From: Isoetes taiwanensis
Taxonomy: Eukaryota; Streptophyta; Lycopodiopsida; Isoetales; Isoetaceae
Direction: 5' to 3'
DNA: 64,000 nt
Assembly (NCBI GenBank): GCA_021234155.1
Contig: JAJEKV010000034.1
Location: forward strand, 13,936,671-14,000,670
Of this stretch, positions 10,691-21,800 are shown piece after piece. The notes under the pieces were generated by a model. It was not told where the DNA came from and searched no databases. It was given only the letters and a program-made list of their open reading frames with translations. The position numbers and the translations under genes are program-made. Numbering within the stretch: the stretch's first letter is position 1; each line of letters opens with the position of its first letter.

Positions 10691-13600
10691 TAGGGATAAC
10701 CGACAAGAGGGCAATACATAGCAATTCCAAGTCCCAATAAAAATCAAGACAAGGTGTATAGAGTAGAAGGGGTGAGATTATATAGACCAACAGTCCATAT
10801 ATCCTAAGAGTTACCCTACTCACGGGGAGAAATTCTAGACCCCGAAGTAGAGCTGGAGGATCCCTTGCCTTGAGGTATAGACCTCTTATGGATTATGACT
10901 TTTAAGGGTCTTAAGGGGGCAAGGAATTGGATAACCATATGGCGGTTAGGAACGAAGGCTCGAACGTAGGGGTTTTCCATTATGAGATTGAGAGGATATA
11001 ATGCCTCCGTCTCATTATGAGGGAGCCAAAGACGACAACATTTGAAACCGATCAAGAGTTGAAGTTGACATGATAACTTAAGAAAATAAGTTAATTGTGA
11101 CAAAGCATGGTTGATATTGAGAACACAAAGGATATTTAGCTAAAGGAGCCTTTAGAAGAGCTCTTCAACTAGGGTAGTAACCTTCGAAATTATGGTATAA
11201 TCCCGGGGGGGCATAGTTTATGTACGGGACTGCAGTACCATAAGGCACTAAAGGACTGGTTGAAGTACCTGGGGACACTAATTAATGTAGGCATAGAATT
11301 GGCCACTGCCCATAAAGTCGGTGGCTCAACTAGATCATAAAGGTACATAGGCAATGGGTTCTATTTCAAGGAATTACTAAGGTTACATTTTAGCTAAGTT
11401 AGAGCAGAGCTCTAGTATTGTGGGATGAGGACATATGTTTACTACGTATGTACCATGTACACATACGATAAACATCTTGGTGAGGTAATCTATGCAGTGA
11501 CACGGGGAGAGAAAGACGAGTGTACCCCAAACTTACCAATGAAGGGGTCTGAAGTATGTCTGAAATACAGTCAATCCGTTGCATGGTAAGGTAGGATGTT
11601 GTAGTTGGCACTTAAAATAAATGTCAACATGCATTAAAATAAAGCTCAAGATGATGGGGTTGAATAGTACAATAGTACAATTCCAGGATGGGTAGCGAAT
11701 AGCAGTTACTTGCTAGTAGCTCGAATGTGTCTTGCATAGACACCGAAGACTAGATCTCTCACATGATCCATACTCGGATCAGGCAGAGGTGAACCCCATG
11801 GGTTGCATGGAGGTATATGTTGGAACATATAGGGCTCGAACATTGATACAAGCCGGGGTAGTAGGAAAATAACTGCCTGGGTTAGGTGTTTTAGGAAAAC
11901 ATACAAAATGCAAGGCAGGCACCTTGACAACTCTAGGTAAGTTAAAATTCCTACGAAGCTCACTAGCTAACTTAAGGCATGATTATGGCTTATATGAGGA
12001 TAACAAGTCATTTGTAATGCCACGACAGCGGCATGACGTCAAGACAGAAGAACCCAATGACTAATATTTCTCGAGTGTATGACAGCGTTGAATCATAGCC
12101 CCTAACGTGTGGGTTAAAAGACATAAGAAAAAATCTAACCAATAGCTGTAACCTTAGAACATAGGCATTTATATAATACGGCATATAATAGTGTCTTAGA
12201 AGCCAACAAGAGGGTTAAAGAGTATCTGAAGGAGTAAATGGTTGGTGACCCACTACGGAATAATGCTCACAACCAAAGGGTGAATTCTGAACGTTGTATC
12301 ACGTGTATAGTTGATGAGCAATGTTGAAATTAATAATCAACACACTTCAAGGGTCGGGGTAACGAAAATCGATCATGAACGTTAGAAAACACATTAAAGA
12401 AGGAAAGGAATGAAGGACTCCTATTCAATATATTTAACGACTTGGATGGAAAGGTTATTACCTTCAAAACTTTTAGATAAGTGGCATGACTTGAGGGGTG
12501 GCCTTTCCTAGCATGCAAGGATAGATTACCGGCTTGAAAGGTCGCACGGTTTGGAAGCGCTTTAAAGGTTTGGTGCGTGGCTTAGGGAAGAAGACTTTCA
12601 ATTCTTAATACAACATGGTGGATTGAATTCACCAAGAACCTTTTTAATAGAAGAGGCCTCTCCTGAGAAGTCCTTGAATGGTACTGTCCTTTGGGATATT
12701 CATATAATCCATCGGACGATGTAAGTTCATTTAAGGAATTTAAAGACGCTTAGGAACGAACGTAAAGGTTGAAAACACTTTGCCCCAACCATATCTAGAT
12801 AACCTGGAAGGTGGTGACTAGTCAACGATGGTTGGATGCCATTGAGCCGTTATGGTAGAACAACTCCAAAAGAGGGTAGGCCACCGTCAATTTGACAGGC
12901 ATGTCGCGGAGGTCAATAATCTCGGCCATATAGGCAGTGAAGTTTGGCACAAAATAATGTTAAAGTTTGTACTCTAGATGGATTAGAGTAAAATGTTGAC
13001 ATGTTGTGGGGGAACACACACACACTCACTATGTATTACAGAGTTTGTATCGTGGTTTGGGGAAGTGATCCATAAAAGGAACATGACCATTGAGAAGAAG
13101 TATTTAAGGGTGATAGGATTAAAGAAATCCAAACCCATGGCCTAGAGGGGTGCCGCATGGTAGCCCCTAGTCGGTTGGGCCTAGTCTCTGGGAAGTGGTC
13201 CGAGTCAAGACTAGGACACTAAAGAGAAACAACATTAACTATAGTTATATCTATAAAATTTTATTTAACCCCTAATATATAACGGCGACTAAGGTCTGAT
13301 ATAAAGCATATGAATGTAGTATAGATTAAATCATGTCAGGACCGGAAGAACTTTTGTTATCAAGGCATCTACCAAAGGAAAAAAAAATATCTAAAGCTAT
13401 AGGTTTAAATTGTTGATAAGTCAACATTATTGTTGTCACGTAGTACTTTTCAAAGGTGATAGTGGATTAGAATCCAACTTAGGAGTTTCTACCTCGCCCA
13501 GAGCAGTTTCCTTATATCGCTCATCGACAACGTTCGATAATATGGTCGGGGAAATCCATTTCTTGATGACAATAATAACCTTTAGGGTGAGCGCACCTTG

Positions 13601-14439
13601 CCATGTTGCACAAGTTCGGTGGATTTGTTGCTACCACAGCATTGGGTTGAGGAAGGGTGGTTACTAGACAGGAGTCTTACTATAGAAAACAGAAATACTA
13701 TTACTTAAGTAGAACAAGAGACTATCTTTATAAAAAGGGAGGTTACCATGTTCCTAAAGGGTTTGGCTTGGTGGTGGGAGGTCAAGGGTTCAAGTTCCCT
13801 AATATGCTTTTGTTGAAAGAGTTGTTGTGCAGAGAATAACACAGTACTAAATGTTTATAAGAAATGTATGAAACACACATATTACATTTATGTTATTTAA
13901 GTGCTTAAGGCTGGAGTTAGGAGGTCATGAGTTCAAATCTATGTTGAAGGAGCAAAATAATTTCTACGGCAAAAATATCATAAAATTTTTATAGAGCAAA
14001 AATTTTTTATATATACGCGAAAAAAATACGGGGGCGTGATGGTGGATTTTGGCATTTCTTCGAATTCTAAAACGCTATTTCCCTGATCATGCCCCTCTAG
14101 CTCCAGAGCCCATTGGATGACATTTTGGCACCGCCCACCTATGCCCTTGGTCAATTGGACTGTCGCCGACGCGTTGGCACAAGAATCACCTCCATCCGAG
14201 TTACCTAGAAAATGTTATGGCCCTTGGGAGCAAGAGACCTCGTTCTCCCAAAAACTCAATATAACTCCACCCTAGTACCACAATCTACTTCTTAACTAAC
14301 TCAATCCTCACATACCTAGGCCAAAATTGATACTACCTACGGAATTGGGGTAATTTTCCTGACTTAAAAGTCTCCTACTAACTATCGATCTAACGAGTTA
14401 AAATATGGCCAGTGCTATGATCTGGTCTACCAAAATCAT
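10691..14439. other. Interior of the large LTR element, no coding signal
   Basis: Scattered short frames on both strands without known motifs. A short CA run occurs near 13016-13026. At 13760-13805 and 13905-13950 there are phrases like GGTTCAAGTTCCC that recall RNA polymerase III B boxes, without a convincing partner A box. Confidence 0.45.
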
Positions 14440-14452
14440 GGCTCTGATACCA
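14440..14452 (-). promoter_or_regulatory. Primer binding site of the large LTR element
   Basis: On the minus strand TGGTATCAGAGCC, one base after the LTR end (14454). This is the standard initiator Met tRNA complement used by Copia and many plant LTR elements. Confidence 0.85.
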
Positions 14453-15611
14453 TTGTGACGCTCCTAGAATCTATATGATGCTCCCATCGTAAAATACGGG
14501 GAATTCCCCTCCCTCGGTGACTACATCACCATGGGAAGGCCCTCCGTCTAACTCGGACCACTTGGGATGGCCAAGTGTCTGGGTGAAAGACACGGAGGTG
14601 TCACTCGTCCCACGCCCTCCGTGGGAATCTTATACAGCAGAAGCGTACATACATATTAGGACCTAACAATCATACACAATATGATATACCACCACGAAGG
14701 ATGGTCCATCCATCTTTCATGTAAGTAACAATACAATGCCAATATAATATAAGAAATATACCATAAATAAGGCCTCTACCCCGGGCTCAAATTCTATGGG
14801 GTCGACTGACGGTCAAGGCCTCCGGATAACAATAGACAGAGATATAACATGGCGTTGGCTGGCATAGAACAATGGCTAGGATAGTCCACTCCATCTGCCC
14901 CTCTTATGCACACTTTGCAGCTATGCAGAATCATGCTATGGCATGGTTGTAGCCTTCCGGAGACGTAATCTTGGAGTCACCCTATGAGACTCCTCCGGGT
15001 TACATCTCCCCGGTCCGACGAGGCAGGAAAGGGATGAATCTCCTCCAGAATCACAATTGTTCCATGGGTGTACTAGAGGATGCATGCCACCCCGGTGCAC
15101 ACGTATCCGTACCCGACTTACCCTCCTAAATCTATACCGAGTCCAGGGCGTCCCTATAGGCACATATCCTGCGATCCAGAGGGTGTCAGACCTGGCCCAC
15201 ACATAGTGACCGACTGTAAGTCTAGCACATTGTATGAGCCCTAGTAGCCACGCTCAGCAAGGCCCCGCCAGCACTTCACTAATTGTGACCATTATTTGGT
15301 GTTGAACCACATCATAGCATCTACAGCCCGGTGGGCCCTTGTACACAGGTTGCAATTATTGGGATTTAAGGGATTCTAGCTAGGAGCATCTCTATTTCTA
15401 CGTAGCCTTTAGCCCCCCCTCCCCCAATCCCACAAGCACAAGAGGAACAGAAAGAGAACAATCACAGCAGATACATTCATCCATAACCTCAAGTAGAACA
15501 TGAAATAGAGATTAATCATCCATCTAACAAGCAATGGCTAATCTCTAACTAGAATCTCAAGTTAACTAAGTCTGCTAACCGATATCTGAGCTAGATCTCC
15601 CATCTCTCAGG

Positions 15612-16426
15612 CATGGAATAATTTAAGGGCCAAACTTAGCTATTTGGCGATTTTTTAGCACATTTTCAAAAAGAAATGGCTAAAGTAAATGACAAAAATG
15701 TGGAATTTTTTTTTTTTTTTTTTTTTTTTTTTGGAAGGCAAGGTGGTTTTCTATTAATATAGAAGATGTTACAACATTTGATCTTCCAAAATCAGATAGG
15801 AAGGATAAACACAAAGAAGCCATGTTGGCCAGATAAATGATATGCTCAAACAGCTTCCCTACATCAATAACTGCTGAGAAAGCACAAGTAACAGAATAAT
15901 AAACCTTTTTTCTTGAAACAATCTTAATGTGGAAAAATTAATAATTTTAGCTTAACTTTTTTCGGGACTGCACCAATCCTGGAGCTCTTTAGCCAAACGC
16001 TAGAAAGTAAAAGAGTCAAATTTTGTATTGTTTAGCTAAACCACAGAAACTTTTAGAATGAATTTCGGACTAGTTTAGCTAACATCATTCTAGTTTATAA
16101 GAAATATATGATCAGTAGTTTAGTTTCTAGCATTATAAATTAATTTGAGGCCTAGACTGGCTAGTTAGCATTATTTTAGAATGTTTTCACAAAGAAAATG
16201 ACTAAAATAAGTGGAAACAATTGAAAAAAAGTATAGTAATTTGGCTTAATATTTTTCGTTGGCCACACCAGAGAAATTTTTGGAATGATATTTGGGTTAG
16301 AAAGTATGAGAGAAAAAATGTGTAGAGTTTAGCTAAACTACAGAAAGTTTTGGGATTAATATCGAGCAAGTTTAGCTAAAGTCATTCTGGCTAATAAGAA
16401 ATATGTGATTAGTAATTTATTCCCTG
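15612..16426. mobile_element. hAT-like non-autonomous DNA element, internally duplicated
   Basis: The element is flanked by an exact 8 bp repeat CTCTCAGG (15604-15611 and 16427-16434), and the uninterrupted site exists in the other LTR. The ends are CATGGAATAATTTA and, reverse complemented, CAGGGAATAAATTA, imperfect 14 bp inverted repeats. An 8 bp duplication plus CAGGG-like ends fits the hAT superfamily. Inside, two halves resemble each other: TTTAGCTAAACCACAGAAAC and TTTAGCTAAACTACAGAAAG each precede a similar ~80 bp segment, so it is a head-to-tail dimer. No transposase is present. Confidence 0.8.
15706..15925 (-). mobile_element. Short poly(A) retroposon inside the hAT-like element
   Basis: A run of 27 T (15706-15732) is the poly(A) tail of a ~220 bp minus-strand insert, bounded by the 9 bp repeat AATGTGGAA at 15697-15705 and 15926-15934. 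The tail follows CACCTTGCCTTCC on the minus strand. It is a SINE or a strongly truncated LINE. It is the third level of nesting (large LTR element, hAT-like element, retroposon). Confidence 0.75.
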
Positions 16427-16789
16427 CTCTCAGGTTCATGCTCTGCTGGTTGAATAGGCTACTCCTCCATCTCCAATTGCCCCTAAATCGATTTGGGGCA
16501 GAATTGGGGTGGAAGCCCTAATTTGGGTTAGCCTAGATTGGTAAGTCTATCTTGCCCAATCGATTTGGGCCAAGTGTCCATCCTTAATTAGTTATCAATA
16601 AGTAATTTAGTATTTTAGCCTTTTTAATATTAGGTTAAGCCCTAAATTCGAATTAGGGTTTAAGGTTAGGTTTCCACCTTAATAATTAATGAGCCTTAGC
16701 TTATGAATAATTAATGCACCATTAATTATTCATAGTGACGTGTCATGTATTTATACCTAAAAAGACGTATAAATACGTGGAACGTCACA

Positions 16790-17198
16790 GGTAACAAACA
16801 ATCCAGAACCAGAAGAACCCCGTGCTCTCGGAACGCCGAACCTTTGGGAATGCATTCCAAAATGGGGACAACCTTCCTAGTAACTATGGCAGACGAAAGT
16901 GGAATCCCAATCCATTGCATCTAACTTGATAGCCTCTCTTGTCTTAGAAAAGGTCCTAGGTCATTAGTTGCAACTCCCTTTGTCTAGAAGCAGGTAACTA
17001 GGAGGTAACATATAAGTAGGGCATTCTCGTTCATTGCGCATTCTGAGCAAGGTAATACACTCTATCTCTATTTACTTCCATGTTCTTGTTGGTGACGGCA
17101 GTTGCCAGGTGCACTTCCATCATTTTTCACACGGATAGATGCCATATCTGGCATCTACCTATCTAGAGAGCCTTGGGTTAATGATGCAAAACATTGTC
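16790..17198. other. Flank of the large LTR element
   Basis: Contains the right half of the minus-strand open frame interrupted by the large element (16795-16920). Nothing else is recognised. Confidence 0.35.
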
Positions 17199-17201
17199 CA
17201 A

Positions 17202-17300
17202 CAATTGAAGTAAAGAGGAGCTAAAGAGTGAATTAGAGAAAAAATAAACAACAATTGAAGTAAAGAGGAGCTAAAGAGTGAATTAGAGAAGAAATAACGA
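17202..17300 (+). repeat. Tandem ~50 bp duplication
   Basis: CAATTGAAGTAAAGAGGAGC begins each of two adjacent copies that differ at a couple of positions. Confidence 0.85.
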
Positions 17301-18033
17301 GGTTATATAAAAAGGAACGGCAGTCATATAACTAAAACCCTAACATTTGGTAATCCTTAATGAGAAGATATATTAACCATAATGATACAGTGCAGAGGCA
17401 CGCATGTTCAAGCTACAAGTACAAATAATTCTTTTTGGTCTAAATTGCACCGATTTGTGTCTTGAGGTGTACAACTCATTTGAATTTACCACATGCGCAC
17501 CTAAAGAATAATTCATGAAGTTTTCTTGATGGCAATGCAAATAAGTGAAAATATTGAAACAAAAATAGAGATGTAATGTGGAATTGAAGATGGCAATCTA
17601 GGAGTGCCTCTTGAATTTTGAGGTAGCTGAGGTGGGCAAGAATGCCAGACAACTTTCTATTGTCTTAACTTCAAGCAAGGATTGCCCATGTGTCACCTGT
17701 TGTCGTCGTGAAAAATAGCTTAGTCTAAAGCATTCTTAACATAAAAGTGCTCACCTGCTTTGTTTAACACTTCATGATACAACGAACTGTGACAAACTCT
17801 GACGTTGACGTAATTTTTAATTTATTTTTATTAAATCGACCATAGGTATAATATTCATGAGTTCAATCAAGTCAATTTGTTAAAAAGTGTGTTCCTATGA
17901 ATTGTGTAGGGGAAAAGTAAATTGGGGGGCCGACTATTGTTCCCTAACACACAAAAAGAATATGCCAATGGAATGCACACCCCACCTTATTGTCGTGAAC
18001 CAGAGCATAGATTAACTTGTGATTATTGTCGTT
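17301..18033. other. Gene-poor stretch downstream of SIN3
   Basis: AT-rich, with no recognised gene or element. Confidence 0.4.
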
Positions 18034-18330
18034 CTACTTAAGATTTGTTGCTTTTAAGTGCAAATTTTGCATGACAAAAACATAAGCAAAAATAGCATAA
18101 AAGCTTACAATATAAGCATCGTCTTTAATTCCAAGTACAGAAATTGGGAATAAACTATCCAAGGTGTTATCAACCTTCATCGATTTGCCTCTTCTTTTTG
18201 GGTCACTTCTGCTAGGCAAAGCCAAACGTTGCAGCTTCGTTGAGTCTTCATAACCATAAATATAAAAACGCCCTTGCAAAGGTTCAATCCAGTGTGGAAA
18301 ATATTAAGACCAAATCCTATTTTCTGTAGA
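18034..18330 (-). other. Possible orphan exon
   Basis: A minus-strand frame with protein-like content (GRFYIYGYEDSTKLQRLAL, then SDPKRRGKS) continues to a possible splice donor GTAAGC at about 18107-18112 (minus strand). It lies downstream of the SIN3 stop and polyadenylation signal on the same strand. It could be an alternative 3' exon, a fragment of another gene, or chance. The family is not recognised. Confidence 0.2.
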
Positions 18331-18756
18331 ACCAAGCCCATACCAAATCATCACATGAAGATTTGATAAGTTGCACAGTACCAGGGCATCCAAGAATTTT
18401 TATTGTTTGCCCATATTTTTTATACATTAGTAATCTGGTCATTTTCAACTTCAGAAATAGATGTATAAATTCATTTCAGACAATGATATGCAATAAAACA
18501 AAAATGATAATGAATTTCAGATATCAAAGGGGAATTTTTTTGTTTCCCCATACAATTACAACAGCGCAAAAGGAGTAAAATTCCTTAGAACTTATGATCC
18601 ACACTATATATGACAGTCTAAATTGCTCACTAGAAAATCATACAAAAGCAGAACCCTTTGGTTCTGCATGGTGCCTCGTAAGCATTTTTCAAAAATGGAA
18701 TAGGAGAGTCAAAATCAGAATCACTATACAGCTATATATTCACCTTCCAAAATGAA

Positions 18757-18762
18757 TTTATT
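18757..18762 (-). terminator. Candidate polyadenylation signal of the SIN3-like gene
   Basis: AATAAA on the minus strand, about 90 bases after the stop codon at 18853. It is the nearest canonical hexamer, so cleavage would fall near 18735. Confidence 0.5.
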
Positions 18763-18852
18763 TTGACCGCATGCTGGGTACACTGCAAAGGTGCCAGCAG
18801 TCTATCAGAGCTGATAGACAACATGCAAGCACTCCAGTATGAATGATGGGGT

Positions 18853-21800
18853 CTACCTGTTCGGTAACTTTCTGCAGCAACTTGACACCCACTTATGGAA
18901 TTTTTGGGCTCGCCATTCTCTAGCAGCAGTAGGGCAGCGTTGGGTCTGTTCCCTCCGCCGATAAAATAAGTCCTCTGTGTCGAGGACGTAAGAAACCTGT
19001 TGAACAAGAGAATGGGTTTATAAAAAATCAAGTAGCACATTTCCTGATGAAAGATTTATAATGCTACCTTTGAAGTATGGCAGGAAATTTTATATTCTAA
19101 ACCATTTAAGACTCGAATGCCATCCATTGGCAGCATACATGATTCCACATCATCCATGCTAGTATCCTCTGGTATTAACTTCCGCTTATTTCTGGCAAAC
19201 AAACCATACAAATTAGCAGCGTCTACAAAAACATAAACTCCAGACACCTTTCAATATTACCTTCCAAGGTAAACCTGACATGAAATCTTTGTATCCAGAG
19301 GTGTCAATAAGAACTCTGTCAAATAGTTAGCAAATGAGAATTCAATTGCACTGGGAGGAACCTCGATCTTGTCTGGACCATCCATCAGTTGAATATAAAG
19401 TTCACTTGGGTTTCTTGTCTGCCACAAACCGCAATGTCATCAAGGCCACATCATACAAGGCCATCATGCAGAACATTTGCACCTTCTAACTTACATGCTC
19501 AATGCGGTAGACATTCTCGTCCTGAAGGAGGACACAGGCATTTGCATGGTACACAAGGTCACTGCATCTATCTCCATTCTGGGACATGTATGATTTCAAA
19601 GCAAGCAACTTGTTTGCTGTATCATCAGCTAAAATGGCTTGAAGCTGCAAAAAATTTCAATCCCAGTCAGCAAGAACGCCTTATAACCACATAGAATGAA
19701 CAAGCTAAGAGGAACTGTATATGACCTGCTTGACAAGCTTAAAGATCAACTTATCAAGGGTGAATAGTAGGTAAGACTGTGTCCCAATAATGGCTCGACA
19801 TTCATCTTCAAACTTTGCATTATCAGCAGAACCATCAAGTAGGTTGTAAAGGATTTGCAAAAATCTGAAAGGCATCCAGTAATTATTCATTTTATTAGAT
19901 GTAATCAAAGCTTTCCTTATTGATTGTAATTAACCAAAGCCTTCCTTCGCCATTGTAATAAAAGCTATATGCATGCAAGCATACTTTGAATACAGACTCT
20001 GAGAAGCAGCGTCCTTTGTTGCCTTCCGCTTCTGTTCAGCAGCAAGAGCATTGGTTTTTGCTGACAGTATCCTTTCGTAAAGAGTCTAAACATGTAAAAT
20101 AAACAGTAAATGATTTGCCTGTGTGTGTCTAAGACAAAAGAAAAACCTAGATGATTTCTCATTCCAAACCTGATGAAGCCTAAAAAGGATGTAAAATGCA
20201 TCATTCCCATAAAAAAGTGCAGAGCTGTTAATAGACTTTGGGGCCGATGAAACAATGTATGCAGATAAAGGCTTGCACATCCATGAGTGATCTGGAAATG
20301 GCAACAAAGACAGGCCCTCGTCACCATCCATTTCTGCTTCCCCTTCACTTTCCACTTTTCCTGCTTGGTCATCATCTAAATCATCTTCTTCCTGATCTTC
20401 GTGAGAAGCACCTCCAGACCCACTTTCCGAGCCTTCTTCACCTGCCTCTGAAGCATTCTCTGTATCTTCACTAGCATTTGGTGGGCTTCCTTCGTCTTCA
20501 TCATCCAAGACTGGATCTACCATACTACTTTCCCTCGGCAGCTCACTCTTTAACTCTTTATCAGAATTGGAATACTTCCCGGTAATGAGACTAACGGCCA
20601 CTCCTTCAACGGCCTTTCGTTCTTCGATCTCCAAGGAAGGTGATAACTCTCCCTCCTCTCTTTCAATCTTACGTCCAACAATGACAGTGTCATCTTTGGC
20701 ACGATTGACCATTCTATTCTCCTGTACCAAGAAAATGAGAATCCAGATGGAAAACAAAAGACACACGATAAACCTGCATGATTCTAGTGGTACCTGAACC
20801 TGAACACTTTGAGCCCCGTCGCTGAAAAGTTCTTTAGTGCGATGTTTCCACTCACCATTACCTGCGCGGGAAAGCAAATTTTTAGAAAGCAAGAAAACTT
20901 ATATTTGTAACGGGCAGCATATGCTACGATTTATACCTTCCAGTGTAGTTTTGTTACTTTCACTCTGCAATCCATAGTGTCTAGAAGATCCAGCATCTGG
21001 AAAATGAGATATGCCAGCCTCCCCATTCTTATAACTTAGGTTTGCACAAGTCATCGGATCATTGATGTTTCCAGGAGAATCCAGCTCAGCATTCTCCATA
21101 TCTAACCTAACCATTTCCCCATTCAGATTCTTCAAGCCTAGTGCAGCTGATGAGTTTGCAACAGTTTTGGCAGCTGTTGCACCACTACTTGATGCACTTT
21201 CACCAACACTAGAACCTAAGTCCTTATTCTCAAGAGACTTCTGCCTACAGTCTGCTGCTTCTTTACCTGTCTCATGGTCTGAACGTGAAACAATTCCAAA
21301 AATCGGCTCAAGAAAAGATGTCCAAATTTTCATAATTTTAGTTGTCTGTTCGACTGTATTACATAACTCATGGCAAGAATATTTTACTATCTGATACAAG
21401 TCATCATGGACTGCAATATCTGCATATGCAAATTTCAAGTGTGGTATCAAGGATCTCCGATTTCCGGCAGCTTTGGATAGAGTAGTGTGGTCTTCTTTCC
21501 TTTTCTTCTCGGATATCTCTTTGATTTCGTTCATAAGGCCTGCAAAACAAGAAAATAGATATCTTTATACATGGGCAATCTTTTAGATTGGAATGTAGGT
21601 GGGTGATCCAATATGCAGTGAAGGCATAACAAAACTTAAACATACAAAACGTAATTGTTGCCCCGCATTTCCCAAGAAGCTTGCATTCAAGAACAGAAGA
21701 TGGCAAATTGTACCTTTGGTACTGAGACTCTTTTTGTCTTGTTGTCTAAAGTAGAAACAACGATGGTCCAGTGATTTGTGGTAGTTCTTGGAATACACAT

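Larger units (their letters stand above)
2426..16789 (-). mobile_element. Large LTR retrotransposon without gag/pol (LARD-like)
   Basis: Two related LTRs bound the element: 2426-7041 (3' LTR, split by a nested element) and 14454-16789 (5' LTR, split by a hAT-like element). Without the insertions they are about 1.5 kb each. The LTR ends are TGTGACG...CGTCACA. Adjacent to the 5' LTR on the minus strand is TGGTATCAGAGCC (14440-14452), the usual primer site for initiator Met tRNA. Next to the 3' LTR is the minus-strand purine tract AAGGAAAGGAGAA (about 7043-7055). Flanks TGTAA (2421-2425) and GGTAA (16790-16794) look like a 5 bp target duplication with one change. The 7.4 kb interior has no recognisable gag, protease, RT or integrase, so it would depend on another element's proteins. 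It also carries later insertions. Confidence 0.8.
14454..16789 (-). repeat. 5' LTR of the large element, interrupted
   Basis: Plus-strand ends are TGTGACGCTCCTAG and GGAACGTCACA. 15612-16426 is a later DNA-transposon insertion. Without it the LTR is about 1.51 kb, matching the other LTR. Confidence 0.85.

Noticed and set aside
13755-13950. tRNA gene or SINE suggested by GGTTCAAGTTCCC and GAGTTCAAATC phrases
   Set aside because: The possible A box is only ~25 bases from the B-like phrase, no cloverleaf forms, and no tail or target repeat is visible.
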